Below, one piece after another: positions 8,884-18,246 of a stretch of DNA of 64,000 bases. The first letter of the stretch is position 1; every line of letters begins with the position of its first letter. The translations under genes were made by a program, and so were the position numbers. The notes below the pieces were generated by a model. The model did not search any database. It was given only the letters and a program-made list of their open reading frames with translations, and had not been told where the DNA came from. The DNA is from an uncultured Collinsella sp. (GTDB lineage: Bacteria > Actinomycetota > Coriobacteriia > Coriobacteriales > Coriobacteriaceae), in NCBI GenBank assembly GCA_902497025.1, contig CABVDJ010000005.1:1-64000 (forward strand), in the 5' to 3' direction.

Positions 8884-9987
8884 TTAATCAACAGAACCTA
8901 AATAGGTCATATAACAATCCAATAACACTCTGGCCGCAGCATTAATTTCAAATACCTGCAAACCGGCATCGTCGCCAGGCGCGAAGACCTCTGTGCTCAA
9001 CTCAATAAGTCTTTCGGCCCACTTTATACAGGAGCTAGAAAGTGATTCAAATTGCATCATGGATGTAACAGCGGTCTCAGAGGTAACGGTATCAGACGCA
9101 AGAATGGGTGTATGCGATGCCTGGCATTCAACTCCGACCATTGGGAGGCCTTCATACAGGCTCGGCAGGCAGAAAACATCAAATGCTCGATATAAAGATG
9201 CTGCGTCGCTTCTAGTGCCCAAAAACCGAACAGAATGGCTAATCCCCAGACAATCAGCTTGGTCCTTTATCTGTTCAACCAACGGACCAGAACCAACCAA
9301 AACTAAAACTGCATCATTACGAATCTTTAAAACCTGATCGAATATATTAAGCAAATATGAGTGATTCTTCTGCTCTGTAAAACGACCAATGTGCCCAATT
9401 AGAAGCTGTCCATCAGCAACACCAAGCGATCGCCGCGTCCTTAGGCGATCCTCATCATCTGGCGCGAAAACAGACAAGTCGACAGCATTACGCATGACTA
9501 CAAATTGAGAACTCGATCCAAATAACCATTCACCAGCGAATTTACTACATGCAAAACGGTGAGTCGGATACCGGTTTGATTGCGTTTTCAGCACGGCCTT
9601 CAGGGCATTCTTGGCATACTCACCCCTACCACTCGTAGAGTGGCTATGGGCGATACGCACGGGGACACCCGCCTTCTTCGCAGCACGAAGAGGAAAGACC
9701 GAAAGCGCGTTGATGTGACTATGGACAATCTTCCAGCCCTCTTGCTTAAAGAGACGCTGAAGCTCTCGCTGGTATTCAGCTACATGCTGATAGGGCGGTA
9801 TCTCAAAGACCCTGCCACCGAGCGATTCGATCTCGTCACGGGGAACAAGCGTCGAATCGGAATCAACAAGAAAGTCAAACTGCACTTTACCGCGATCGAT
9901 GTGACGATAGTAATTCATAACGACAGCTTCGACGCCGCCACCAACCATCTTGCCAACAACCTGAGCCACCCTAACCGGTTCAGTCAT
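8884..9987 (-). CDS. Family 4 glycosyltransferase (EpsF-like)
   Basis: The 367-residue product has GT-B landmarks: VGGGVEAVVMNYYRHID near the start, RIAHSHSTSGRG near residue 110, GHIGRFTEQKNHSYLLNIF near residue 210, and SLYEGLPMVGVECQASHTP near residue 285. By pattern it resembles EpsF/CapM-type transferases that add the second sugar to the lipid-linked precursor. It directly follows the initiating transferase with no gap (stop and start are adjacent). Base composition falls noticeably from about this gene onward into the distal operon. Confidence 0.87.
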   Translation of the reverse strand: MTEPVRVAQVVGKMVGGGVEAVVMNYYRHIDRGKVQFDFLVDSDSTLVPRDEIESLGGRVFEIPPYQHVAEYQRELQRLFKQEGWKIVHSHINALSVFPLRAAKKAGVPVRIAHSHSTSGRGEYAKNALKAVLKTQSNRYPTHRFACSKFAGEWLFGSSSQFVVMRNAVDLSVFAPDDEDRLRTRRSLGVADGQLLIGHIGRFTEQKNHSYLLNIFDQVLKIRNDAVLVLVGSGPLVEQIKDQADCLGISHSVRFLGTRSDAASLYRAFDVFCLPSLYEGLPMVGVECQASHTPILASDTVTSETAVTSMMQFESLSSSCIKWAERLIELSTEVFAPGDDAGLQVFEINAAARVLLDCYMTYLGSVD

Positions 9988-10788
9988 TTAGCAAGCACCT
10001 CCACCGGTAAAGACCTCAACGACCGTGAGGAGAACAATCTTCAAGTCCGTGATGGGGCCGCGCTTGGCGATGTACTCCAAATCACGGCGGACCATGCCGT
10101 CGAAGTCGGTATCGTTGCGGTCAGTCACCTGCCACCAGCCGGTAATGCCCGGCTTCACAGCCAAGCGCTGCAGGTCGTACTCGGTATACTCCGCGACCTC
10201 GTTGGGCAGCGGCGGGCGCGGGCCGACGACGGACATCTGACCCATGAACACGTTCAGGAACTGCGGGAACTCGTCGATGGAGTGCTTGCGGATGAACTTT
10301 CCAATCTTGGTGACACGCGGGTCATTCTTCATCTTGAACATGGCGCCGGCGATCTCGTTCTGATCCCTGAGCTCGGCGAGGCGCTCGTCGGCGTCCTTGT
10401 ACATGGAGCGGAACTTCCACATGCGGAAGGTAGTCAAATTACCGTCGGGACGGGTGCGGCCAACGCGGATCTGACTATAGAAGGGGCTGCCCTCGCTCTC
10501 CAGTCGGATGGCCGCGGCCAGCACCAGGCTGGGCACAGCGATGACGACGAGCACGGCACCGCTGAACACGATGTCGAATGCGCGCTTCACTGCCCTATAT
10601 GCCAAGCGCGAGCGGTCCCAGTCCATGATGGATTGCATGGCCTTGTAACGGCCGGCGCCCTCGCGCCGGTCCATGGCCTGGGCAATCAGTGCCGCCCCCG
10701 CAGGCGCACAGCTCTTTGTTACTTCTTTAGCAGCCACAGTCAAACTTACATCCCCGTTCCCCAGGAATCCCCAAATTGGTAAATTCAA
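9988..10788 (-). CDS. Initiating sugar transferase (undecaprenyl-phosphate hexose-1-phosphate transferase)
   Basis: This is the bacterial sugar transferase (PF02397) that starts repeat-unit synthesis by moving a sugar phosphate onto undecaprenyl phosphate. A hydrophobic re-entrant helix (residues 68-95, KRAFDIVFSGAVLVVIAVPS) precedes the catalytic core with SPFYSQIRVGR, FRMWKFRSM, DEFPQFLNVFMGQMSVVGPR and GITGWWQV. It is short (266 residues), so it is the catalytic-core-only (PglC/WcaJ C-terminal) form without the four extra membrane spans. No ATG lies near the 5' end; TTG or GTG codons must be used, so the first 20-40 residues are uncertain. G+C matches the chromosome rather than the distal capsule genes. 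Confidence 0.88.
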   Translation of the reverse strand: MNLPIWGFLGNGDVSLTVAAKEVTKSCAPAGAALIAQAMDRREGAGRYKAMQSIMDWDRSRLAYRAVKRAFDIVFSGAVLVVIAVPSLVLAAAIRLESEGSPFYSQIRVGRTRPDGNLTTFRMWKFRSMYKDADERLAELRDQNEIAGAMFKMKNDPRVTKIGKFIRKHSIDEFPQFLNVFMGQMSVVGPRPPLPNEVAEYTEYDLQRLAVKPGITGWWQVTDRNDTDFDGMVRRDLEYIAKRGPITDLKIVLLTVVEVFTGGGAC

Positions 10789-10821
10789 AAATGCGAACGA
10801 ATAGCTGGCGCGACGTCTCCC

Positions 10822-11412
10822 TTACGTTTTGCTGGGAACGTCAAGCGGTAGCAGCTCCCTAAAAACGGAATCGCCATCGCCCACGTCTACCAGGCACCAG
10901 CGTTTATGACGGTCGATCTTTTTAACGCGAGCCTCTTGCCCCACCAAGGGACCCTGTTCTATGTGCAACACGCCATCTTCTATGCGCGCAACGCTGTTGC
11001 GCACCACTCCGTCGTCGTCCAGCACGCTGCGGTACCAATCCTGCGCATCGTCCGGCATGGGCATGTACGCCCGCTCCCTACTGCCGGCGATGCGACAGCC
11101 AAAGCTCAACTGGGCCAGGGCCCTATCGAGCGCGGCAGCATCGTGCGTAGCGACGAAGAAATATTCCTTGTACATAGGTTTGGTTTGGAGCGACCATGCG
11201 CCGTCCCGCTTAAACCAGAACTCCTTTTGCATCACAAAAGCATCCTGCATAAGGTTGTTCGGGATAATACGGCGGACCTTTTCGCAGGTCTCGCGCTCTT
11301 TTCCATGGGGGGTGTGAACCAGATACCAGCGGACGCGGCCGTGTTGACTGTTGGTGGTGGCGCCGTTAAATGCGCCCGGCAGCTGCTCTTGGCGCCGTGC
11401 CGTCTGTTCCAT
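10822..11412 (-). CDS. NusG-paralogue antiterminator of the LoaP/UpxY/RfaH type
   Basis: This 196-residue protein starts with RWYLVHTPHGKERETCEKVRR, the NGN-domain signature of NusG paralogues. MYKEYFFVATHD and a C-terminal KOW-like segment (GPLVGQEARVKKIDRHKRWCLVDV) follow. LoaP and UpxY proteins load on RNA polymerase in the leader of long polysaccharide operons and suppress termination downstream. Being the first gene of the capsule operon fits that role. I chose the ATG at 11412 because AGAGGGGGCG lies about 5 bases before it; the frame is open to 11445. No general transcription NusG features are missing, but the sequence is too divergent to be the housekeeping NusG. Confidence 0.85.
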   Translation of the reverse strand: MEQTARRQEQLPGAFNGATTNSQHGRVRWYLVHTPHGKERETCEKVRRIIPNNLMQDAFVMQKEFWFKRDGAWSLQTKPMYKEYFFVATHDAAALDRALAQLSFGCRIAGSRERAYMPMPDDAQDWYRSVLDDDGVVRNSVARIEDGVLHIEQGPLVGQEARVKKIDRHKRWCLVDVGDGDSVFRELLPLDVPSKT

Positions 11413-11503
11413 GTTCTCGCCCCCTCTTTTGGCTTTGCGATGCACACAAATGCAGGGGCGTTTAGAACAGGCTTCTCGCTCGCAGCTAGGCGCAGTCGCA
11501 AAA

Positions 11504-11625
11504 GTACAGGTTTTTGTAGAGGGGTATGGAGATGTACCTACTAGCAGTACATTTTGCGTAATCTGGGCAAACGCTGATTAATTGCTCGTATAATGTCGTC
11601 TGTCGAAAGATACAAAAACCTGTAC
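11504..11625. repeat. Inverted-repeat-bounded promoter segment, candidate inverton
   Basis: A perfect 15-bp inverted repeat, GTACAGGTTTTTGTA (11504-11518) and its reverse complement (11611-11625), bounds a 92-bp segment directly upstream of the capsule operon. The match continues outward with A-rich bases on each side. The enclosed DNA carries the best -10 box of the region on the plus strand, pointing away from the capsule genes. Inverting the segment would aim it at the antiterminator gene. This is the layout of phase-variable invertible promoters. No recombinase gene is in the window. A large-loop RNA stem is the main alternative. Confidence 0.6.
11589..11594 (+). promoter_or_regulatory. 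-10 box inside the invertible segment, pointing away from the capsule operon
   Basis: A consensus TATAAT is present on the plus strand; its -35 region (about 11565-11571, GGGCAAA) is a poor match. As read here it would fire toward two hairpin terminators at 11642-11716, which would protect thrS from antisense reading. A small inner palindrome, ATGTAC/GTACAT, lies at about 11532-11552. Confidence 0.4.
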
Positions 11626-11641
11626 CTTTTTGTGCAACAAA

Positions 11642-11666
11642 AAAAGCCGCTCAACCAGCGGCTTTT
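11642..11666. terminator. Bidirectional rho-independent terminator
   Basis: The hairpin AAAAGCCGCT / AGCGGCTTTT is followed by T-rich sequence on both strands (seven T on the minus strand). It lies between thrS and the capsule promoter segment. Confidence 0.75.
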
Positions 11667-11680
11667 CTTATTTTGGTAAG

Positions 11681-11716
11681 AAAAAAGGCGACCGCCCTTT
11701 GTGGACGGTCGCCTTT
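11681..11716 (-). terminator. thrS terminator
   Basis: The 11-bp stem AAAGGCGACCG / CGGTCGCCTTT is followed on the minus strand by six T. It lies 22 bases after the thrS stop codon. Confidence 0.85.
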
Positions 11717-11738
11717 GTTAATTGTTGTGAAGCTTGCC

Positions 11739-13502
<1,764 letters not shown>

Positions 13503-13572
13503 GGGTATGTTTTCTCCTCTCGGATGCCTGGTGCAAGTGCGTGCGATGCGCTCGGCGTTTTTGACTTGCATC

Positions 13573-13600
13573 ATTATAGGCAGGTTGCCTTGGTATACAA
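13573..13600 (-). promoter_or_regulatory. Probable sigma-70 promoter of thrS
   Basis: On the minus strand a TTGTAT -35 (13595-13600) and a TATAAT -10 (13573-13578) are separated by 16 bp, giving a leader of about 65 bases before the thrS start. No T-box conserved motif was seen in this leader. Confidence 0.65.
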
Positions 13601-13601
13601 G

Positions 13602-13632
13602 CGCCCGCCGCACCTTAATGGCACGGCGGGCG
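13602..13632 (-). terminator. Strong GC hairpin, possible terminator of the zinc-ribbon gene
   Basis: CGCCCGCCG (13602-13610) pairs with CGGCGGGCG (13624-13632). The run of T after it is short on both strands (ATTTT on plus), so termination is likely but not certain. Confidence 0.45.
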
Positions 13633-13727
13633 ATTTTCTACGCATGCTTCATCGTGTGGGGCGGGGTGAGAGGCGCGCGTGGCTTGCGGTGTGCCCGTGG
13701 CTTGCGGCCGGCCCGGCGATGGATGCG

Positions 13728-14159
13728 TTACTGGATGCGAGTTCGGCAGTAGGGGCAGACCTTCCAGTGCGCATCGAGCGGGCGATGGCAGCTGGGGCAT
13801 ACGTTGCGAACCTGGGTATCGCACACCGGGCAGACGACGAAGTCCTTCTCGATGGGCGCGCCGCACTGCGGGCAGGTGCCGTACTGGGCAAGCTGGCGCT
13901 CGCGCAGGGCCATGTCCAGCTCCTGCTCCTCGCGGTCGGACGCGTAGGAGTGCGGGCGCAGGACCAGGTAGGCAATGAGGCCTACAAACGGGATGAGGGC
14001 GATGATGCCCCATGCCACGTATGCGCTGGCGCCGCGGCGGCGAGCGTCGATGAACACATAGACGACCGACAGCACATACAGGGCGATGATAAAGCCAACA
14101 AAGGCATAGACGACGCCCATAAGCTGCGGCGACATGAGCTCGGAGATGTACTTGGACAT
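13728..14159 (-). CDS. Membrane-anchored double zinc-ribbon protein
   Basis: This 143-residue protein has two membrane spans in its first 65 residues (VVYAFVGFIIALYVLSVVYVF and WGIIALIPFVGLIAYLVL). A short charged linker follows, then two zinc ribbons made of four CxxC pairs: CPQC, CPVC, CPSC and CPYC. The arrangement resembles PLDc_N/double-zinc-ribbon proteins of actinobacteria whose job is unknown. The ATG at 14159 follows GAAAGG. It stands alone between thrS and a divergent oxidoreductase operon. Confidence 0.75.
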   Translation of the reverse strand: MSKYISELMSPQLMGVVYAFVGFIIALYVLSVVYVFIDARRRGASAYVAWGIIALIPFVGLIAYLVLRPHSYASDREEQELDMALRERQLAQYGTCPQCGAPIEKDFVVCPVCDTQVRNVCPSCHRPLDAHWKVCPYCRTRIQ

Positions 14160-14564
14160 TACGGGTACCTTTCGGAATATTAACAGTCTGGTCAAGTTTA
14201 CCACGGGGTTTGTTTATATGGGACCACGGCTAGGGGCGGGGCTGATGCGGACACAAACATCTCAATCTGTAACAAGTGGGAGCGGAATCCGGGTCTAGAT
14301 GTTACAGATTTAGACACAGGGGTTCCTCCCCGACTTCAATCTCGATCTGTAACATCTAGAACCCAAATCCTCGTCTAACTGTTACAGATCGAGACGAACG
14401 GTTGCCGTAGTTGTCGGCAGACGAGGTTGTCGACATTGCTGGGTCTCCCCTCGCCTGCCGTTGGCGGGTGTTGCGGGGCTGTTCGCCGCATTGCCGCCGC
14501 GCTGGGGGTGTGCAGACCGTAGGATAGTCTTATTGACGGCCTGTCAACTCGTCCGGGAGGCACT
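14160..14564. other. Intergenic region between divergent genes
   Basis: About 400 bases between the zinc-ribbon gene and the oxidoreductase operon. No coding frame is supported. It holds the ATCTGTAACA repeat cluster (14264-14389) and presumably both promoters. GGGAGG lies 4 bases before the GTG start at 14565. Confidence 0.6.
14264..14390. repeat. Cluster of four ATCTGTAACA repeats in alternating orientation
   Basis: The 10-mer ATCTGTAACA occurs at 14265-14274 and 14345-14354, and its reverse complement at 14300-14309 and 14380-14389. The central pair extends to an imperfect 19-20 bp inverted repeat (14291-14309 with 14345-14364, GGGT(T)CTAGATG... form). It could be an operator array or a structured mobile repeat. 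Confidence 0.6.
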
Positions 14565-16019
14565 GTGGCAGAAACGTTTGATATCGCGATTGTGGGCGCG
14601 GGCATTACCGGGTGCGCCATCGCGCGGCAGCTCGCGAGGTTTGACCTTTCCATTTGCGTGGTCGAGGCGGCTAACGATATTGCGCTGGGCGCGTCGAAGG
14701 CTAACGGCGGCCTGGTGCATGCCGGCTATGATCCGACACCGGGCACGGTTAAGGCGCAGGTCAACGCCCGCGGCTGCGAGTTGTACGGTACATGGGCGCA
14801 GGAGCTGGGATTTTTGTTTTGCCGCACCGGATCGATGGTGTTGGGCTTTAACGACGAGGACCGTGCGCATTTGGAGCAGCTGCGCAGCAATGGCCTTGCC
14901 AACGGCGTGCCCGAGCTTTCGATCGTCGGACCCGACCGCATCCATGAACTTGAGCCGCGCGCCAGTGCCGATGCGACGTGTGCGTTGTGGTGCCCCTCGA
15001 CCGGGTTTGTCGACCCGTTTGAGGTTGCCATCGCCGCGCTGGAAAACGCCGTGTCCAACGGGGTGACGTTTATGCGGTCCGCTCCGGTGGAAGCGATTGA
15101 AGTCGCGGGCTCGGGCGACGACGCGCGCTTTACGCTGGCGACCCCCGCTGGCAACGTGCGCTGCCGCTACCTGATCAACGCCGCGGGCAACGGCGCCGCG
15201 AACATCTCGCATATGGCAGGCGCCGAGGAGTTCCAGATGGTCTGGCGTCAGGGCAACATCGTGGTGCTGGACAAGGAGCCGAGCGCGCTCATGCCGCTCT
15301 ACCCCGTGCCGACGCCGATATCGAAGGGCGTTATCGTCACGGGCACCGTGCACGGCAACACCGTGATCACCGCAACGGCTGCCATGCGCGAGCCGGGCGA
15401 CACGCAGACCTATGCGAGCGATGTAAACGCGCTGCTGACCGGTGCACGCAAGCTGGTGCCCGATCTGGATACGCGCCGCGTGGTGCGCGCATTTGCCGGC
15501 GGGCGTCCGGTCATTCAGGGAACGAACGACTTCTTTATTGGACAGTCGGCCGTGGTGCCGGGACTTTTCCAGGCGGCAGGCATTCAGTCGCCGGGCGTGG
15601 CAAGCGCGCCGGCCATTGCCGAGCGCATGGAGCAGGTACTGCGCGACGCTGGCGTGGCCCTGCGCGAACGTACCGATTGGGACCCGATCCGCCATGCGCC
15701 GGACGACTTTGACCGCGCGCCGCTTGCGCGCAAGGAGGAGCTCATCGAGTCCGACCCCGCGTGGGGACAGATTGTCTGCCGCTGCGAGACGGTGCCCGAG
15801 GCCGAGATCGTGGCCGCGATTCGACGCCGCCCGGGCGCGGTTTCGGTCGAGGGCGTCAAGCGCCGCTGTCGTGCCGGCATGGGCCGGTGCCAAAGTGGTT
15901 TTTGCCAGAGCCGCGTGGTTGCGATCCTTGCCCGCGAGTTGGGCTGCGACCCCAGCGAGGTGCTGTTAGAGAATACCGGATCTTGGCTGGTTGAGGGACC
16001 ACTGAAGGGGGTGCGTTAG
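14565..16019 (+). CDS. FAD-dependent glycerol-3-phosphate dehydrogenase-like oxidoreductase with C-terminal [2Fe-2S] domain
   Basis: This 484-residue protein has an N-terminal dinucleotide fold (DIAIVGAGITGCAIARQL) and a DAO-type substrate domain (NGGLVHAGYDPTPGTVKAQ). It ends in a BFD-like [2Fe-2S] domain with Cys residues in IVCRCETV and GVKRRCRAGMGRCQSGFC. That is the architecture of GlpA-type anaerobic glycerol-3-phosphate dehydrogenases. The start is GTG with GGGAGG 4 bases upstream. It is followed one base later by a GlpB-like gene and then a DUF1667 gene, a set that in other anaerobes stands in for GlpABC. Substrate specificity is inferred. Confidence 0.85.
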   Translation: MAETFDIAIVGAGITGCAIARQLARFDLSICVVEAANDIALGASKANGGLVHAGYDPTPGTVKAQVNARGCELYGTWAQELGFLFCRTGSMVLGFNDEDRAHLEQLRSNGLANGVPELSIVGPDRIHELEPRASADATCALWCPSTGFVDPFEVAIAALENAVSNGVTFMRSAPVEAIEVAGSGDDARFTLATPAGNVRCRYLINAAGNGAANISHMAGAEEFQMVWRQGNIVVLDKEPSALMPLYPVPTPISKGVIVTGTVHGNTVITATAAMREPGDTQTYASDVNALLTGARKLVPDLDTRRVVRAFAGGRPVIQGTNDFFIGQSAVVPGLFQAAGIQSPGVASAPAIAERMEQVLRDAGVALRERTDWDPIRHAPDDFDRAPLARKEELIESDPAWGQIVCRCETVPEAEIVAAIRRRPGAVSVEGVKRRCRAGMGRCQSGFCQSRVVAILARELGCDPSEVLLENTGSWLVEGPLKGVR

Positions 16020-16020
16020 G

Positions 16021-17362
16021 ATGGCGGAATTCAAATCGAGCGCGATTGATTGCAGCGTCGTAGAAGCCGTACAAACGCAAGCTTTCGACGTGGTCGTCAT
16101 CGGAGGCGGCCCCGCCGGTATGGCGGCCGCGCTGGCCGCGCATAAGGTCGGAGCGCGCGTAGCCATCGTGGAGCGAGAGCAGCACCTGGGCGGCATCCTC
16201 CGCCAGTGCATCCACCCCGGCTTTGGCCTGTCGCACTTTAAGCAGGAGCTCACCGGTCCCGAGTACGCGCAGCGCTTTATCGACCAGGTGCGAGCGACCG
16301 ACATTGCGCCGTTTCTGAACAGCATGGTGATCGGGATTGATTCAGGCGAGTCTACAGAAGACACCGCGGTCCATACCGTCACGCTCATGAGTCGTAACGG
16401 AATGCTACAGCTCACCGGACACGCGATCGTCCTTGCCATGGGGTGCCGCGAGCGCACGCGCAGCGAGATCAAGATTCCCGGTAGCCGTCCCGCCGGCGTG
16501 TTTACGGCGGGCCTGGCGCAGCGATACATCAATATCGAGAATCTCAAACCCGGCTCGCGCGCCGTCATTTTGGGTTCGGGCGACATCGGACTGATCATGG
16601 CACGCCGCTGCACACTCGAGGGAATTTCCGTCGAGGGCGTGTACGAGCTCATGCCATACGCCAACGGTCTGCGCCGCAACGTCAAGAACTGCCTGGACGA
16701 CTTTGGCATTCCGCTGCATCTGTCTACCACAGTCACGCGCGTGATCGGGCACGACCGCGTGGAAGCCGTCGAGGTGAGCCAAGTCGACGCGCGCCTGGCG
16801 CCCATTCCGGGGACCGAGCGCATTGTTCCGTGTGACACACTGCTGCTTTCGGTAGGATTGATTCCCGAGAACGAGCTTTCGGTTGCCGCAGGCGTGGAGC
16901 TTGACCCGCGCACACGCGGCGCCGTGGTGGATCAGAGTCTCCAGACAGGCGTGCCGGGCATCTTTGCCTGCGGCAACGTGCTGCACGTGCACGACCTGGC
17001 CGACAACGTGACGACCGAGTCTGAGCGCGCCGGCGCGGCTGCGGCGGCGTACGCGCTGGGGACCGGCGCGGGCGCCGGACTGCGAGCTCTCGGTCTCCCC
17101 TGCCGGCATCGCGGGCTACGCGCTGCCGGGACGCATTACAGCTGTGGCGCTCACCAAGCTCAACTTCCGCGTGCTCCGACCCGTCGACGCCGCCCGCGTG
17201 CGTATTCTGGCAGGCGGCGAGAAACTGTTCGCAGGCAAGGTCCGTGCATTTAAGCCGAGCGTCATGGAAAGCTTCCCGCTGCCGGCGAAGGTGATTCAGC
17301 GCGCACTCGACCTAGGTGCTAGAGAGATTATTCTGTCTGTCGATCCCATTGAGGAGGCATAG
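16021..17362 (+). CDS. GlpB-like FAD/NAD(P) oxidoreductase, apparent frameshift near 17075
   Basis: The first frame gives DVVVIGGGPAGMAAALAAH (FAD fold), GCRERTR, a second nucleotide fold (VILGSGDIGLIMARRC) and GIFACGNVLHVHDLADNV, as in pyridine-nucleotide-disulfide type partners of GlpA-like enzymes. After AAAYALGTGAGAG the frame loses family character. The next frame then continues with CELSVSPAGIAGYALPG and FRVLRP...VIQRALDLGAREIILSVDPIEEA, ending at 17362. The span is 1342 bases; removing one base would give a 446-residue protein. So there is one extra base near 17075-17085, either a real mutation or a sequencing error. The DUF1667 gene follows 3 bases later. Confidence 0.8.
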
Positions 17363-17365
17363 CTC

Positions 17366-17776
17366 ATGAGCACGAATGCGACCGAGACGCTGCAGTTCAA
17401 CTGCACCACCTGCCCATCCGAATGCCTCCTGACCGTAGAGGTAGAGCGTGACGCAGACGGCGCCGTGGTAGAAGTGCGCTCCGTAACCGGCAACAACTGC
17501 CCGCGCGGCGATAAGTTCGCGCATCAGGAGCTCACCTGCCCCATGCGCGTACTCACCACCACCGTGGCCGTATCCGGAGGCGACGAGGCGTTGCTGCCCG
17601 TGCGCACGGCCGAGGCCATCCCGCTCGAACTCCACGCCCAGGCGATGGACCTCATCCGCGGCCTAGTCGCCAACGCCCCCATCCGCATGGGCGACATCGT
17701 GCTAGAGAACCTCCTAAACACCAACATCAACCTAATCGCCAGCATGGACATCGACCGAGCCCAAGTAGCTAATTAG
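17366..17776 (+). CDS. DUF1667 Cys-rich protein, third member of the GlpAB-like module
   Basis: This 136-residue protein has the DUF1667 Cys pattern: FNCTTCPSECLL near residue 10, then NNCPRGDKFAHQE and TCPMRVLTTTV. The family is always found behind the two FAD oxidoreductases above and is presumed to be an iron-sulfur or metal-binding electron-transfer partner. GAGGAGG lies 8 bases before the ATG. No membrane span is visible, so membrane attachment such as that provided by GlpC would need another protein. Confidence 0.85.
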   Translation: MSTNATETLQFNCTTCPSECLLTVEVERDADGAVVEVRSVTGNNCPRGDKFAHQELTCPMRVLTTTVAVSGGDEALLPVRTAEAIPLELHAQAMDLIRGLVANAPIRMGDIVLENLLNTNINLIASMDIDRAQVAN

Positions 17777-17823
17777 GGACGGGGCACTTTTAGCTGCCCC
17801 GCCATCCACCCAGCCCTCTTCAA

Positions 17824-17886
17824 TTGCGGTGAAATAGTTCCTGATTTCCGCCAAAACCCCGGCATCCAGGAACTATTCCACCGCAA
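17824..17886. repeat. Palindromic repeat R1, copy 1
   Basis: TTGCGGTGAAATAGTTCCT faces its near-perfect reverse complement across a 25-base spacer. Three more copies occur at 19606-19672, 57353-57421 and 58664-58732. Confidence 0.9.
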
Positions 17887-17930
17887 CTATCCTTGGAATC
17901 GGTATTTAGCTTGTGCCTACTTTAGTGCCA

Positions 17931-18090
17931 TTTCAAAACTATGCCGGATTACGGGGCTGATTCGGAGACCCCCATCCATACCGGCCATTTTCAATTTTTG
18001 ACAAGCCATCTACATGAGGTTTTAATTTCGCGATTTTTGCCATGGTCAAGTAATACAGGTCCAGCCCCGTAATCCGCCATACTTTTGAAA
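17931..18090. repeat. 160-bp structured element, copy A
   Basis: The terminal 29 bases (17931-17959 and 18062-18090) are inverted complements with two mismatches. They enclose a 102-base core that resembles the core of copy B (19384-19543), most clearly over its last 60 bases (for example TCTACATGAGGTTTTAATTTCG versus its counterpart). The two copies have the same length and orientation but unrelated terminal sequences. Confidence 0.75.
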
Positions 18091-18246
18091 CCAGCCCATT
18101 TGGGACGGGCCTCTTTTAGCTACTTTTGCCCGAACGTTCGCTAGACAGCCCATGCTAAGGAGTGTCCCAAGGTGCCGGCCTAAAAGGAACGTCCCTATGT
18201 GCCGGGCTTGGGATACCATGGTGGCACCCTAGCGAAAGGATGTTTC

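Larger units (their letters stand above)
17777..18246. other. Intergenic repeat-rich region upstream of the M24 peptidase
   Basis: No gene is supported in these 470 bases. They contain a GGGGCA/TGCCCC hairpin just after the DUF1667 stop, one copy of the 66-bp palindrome (17824-17886), the 160-bp element A (17931-18090), and two further GGGACG...TTTTAG motifs at about 18111 and 18178. Confidence 0.7.

Noticed and set aside
13615..14013. Alternative minus-strand frame overlapping the zinc-ribbon gene
   Set aside because: It is Arg/Pro-rich compositional noise in another frame of a gene with clear CxxC ribbons.
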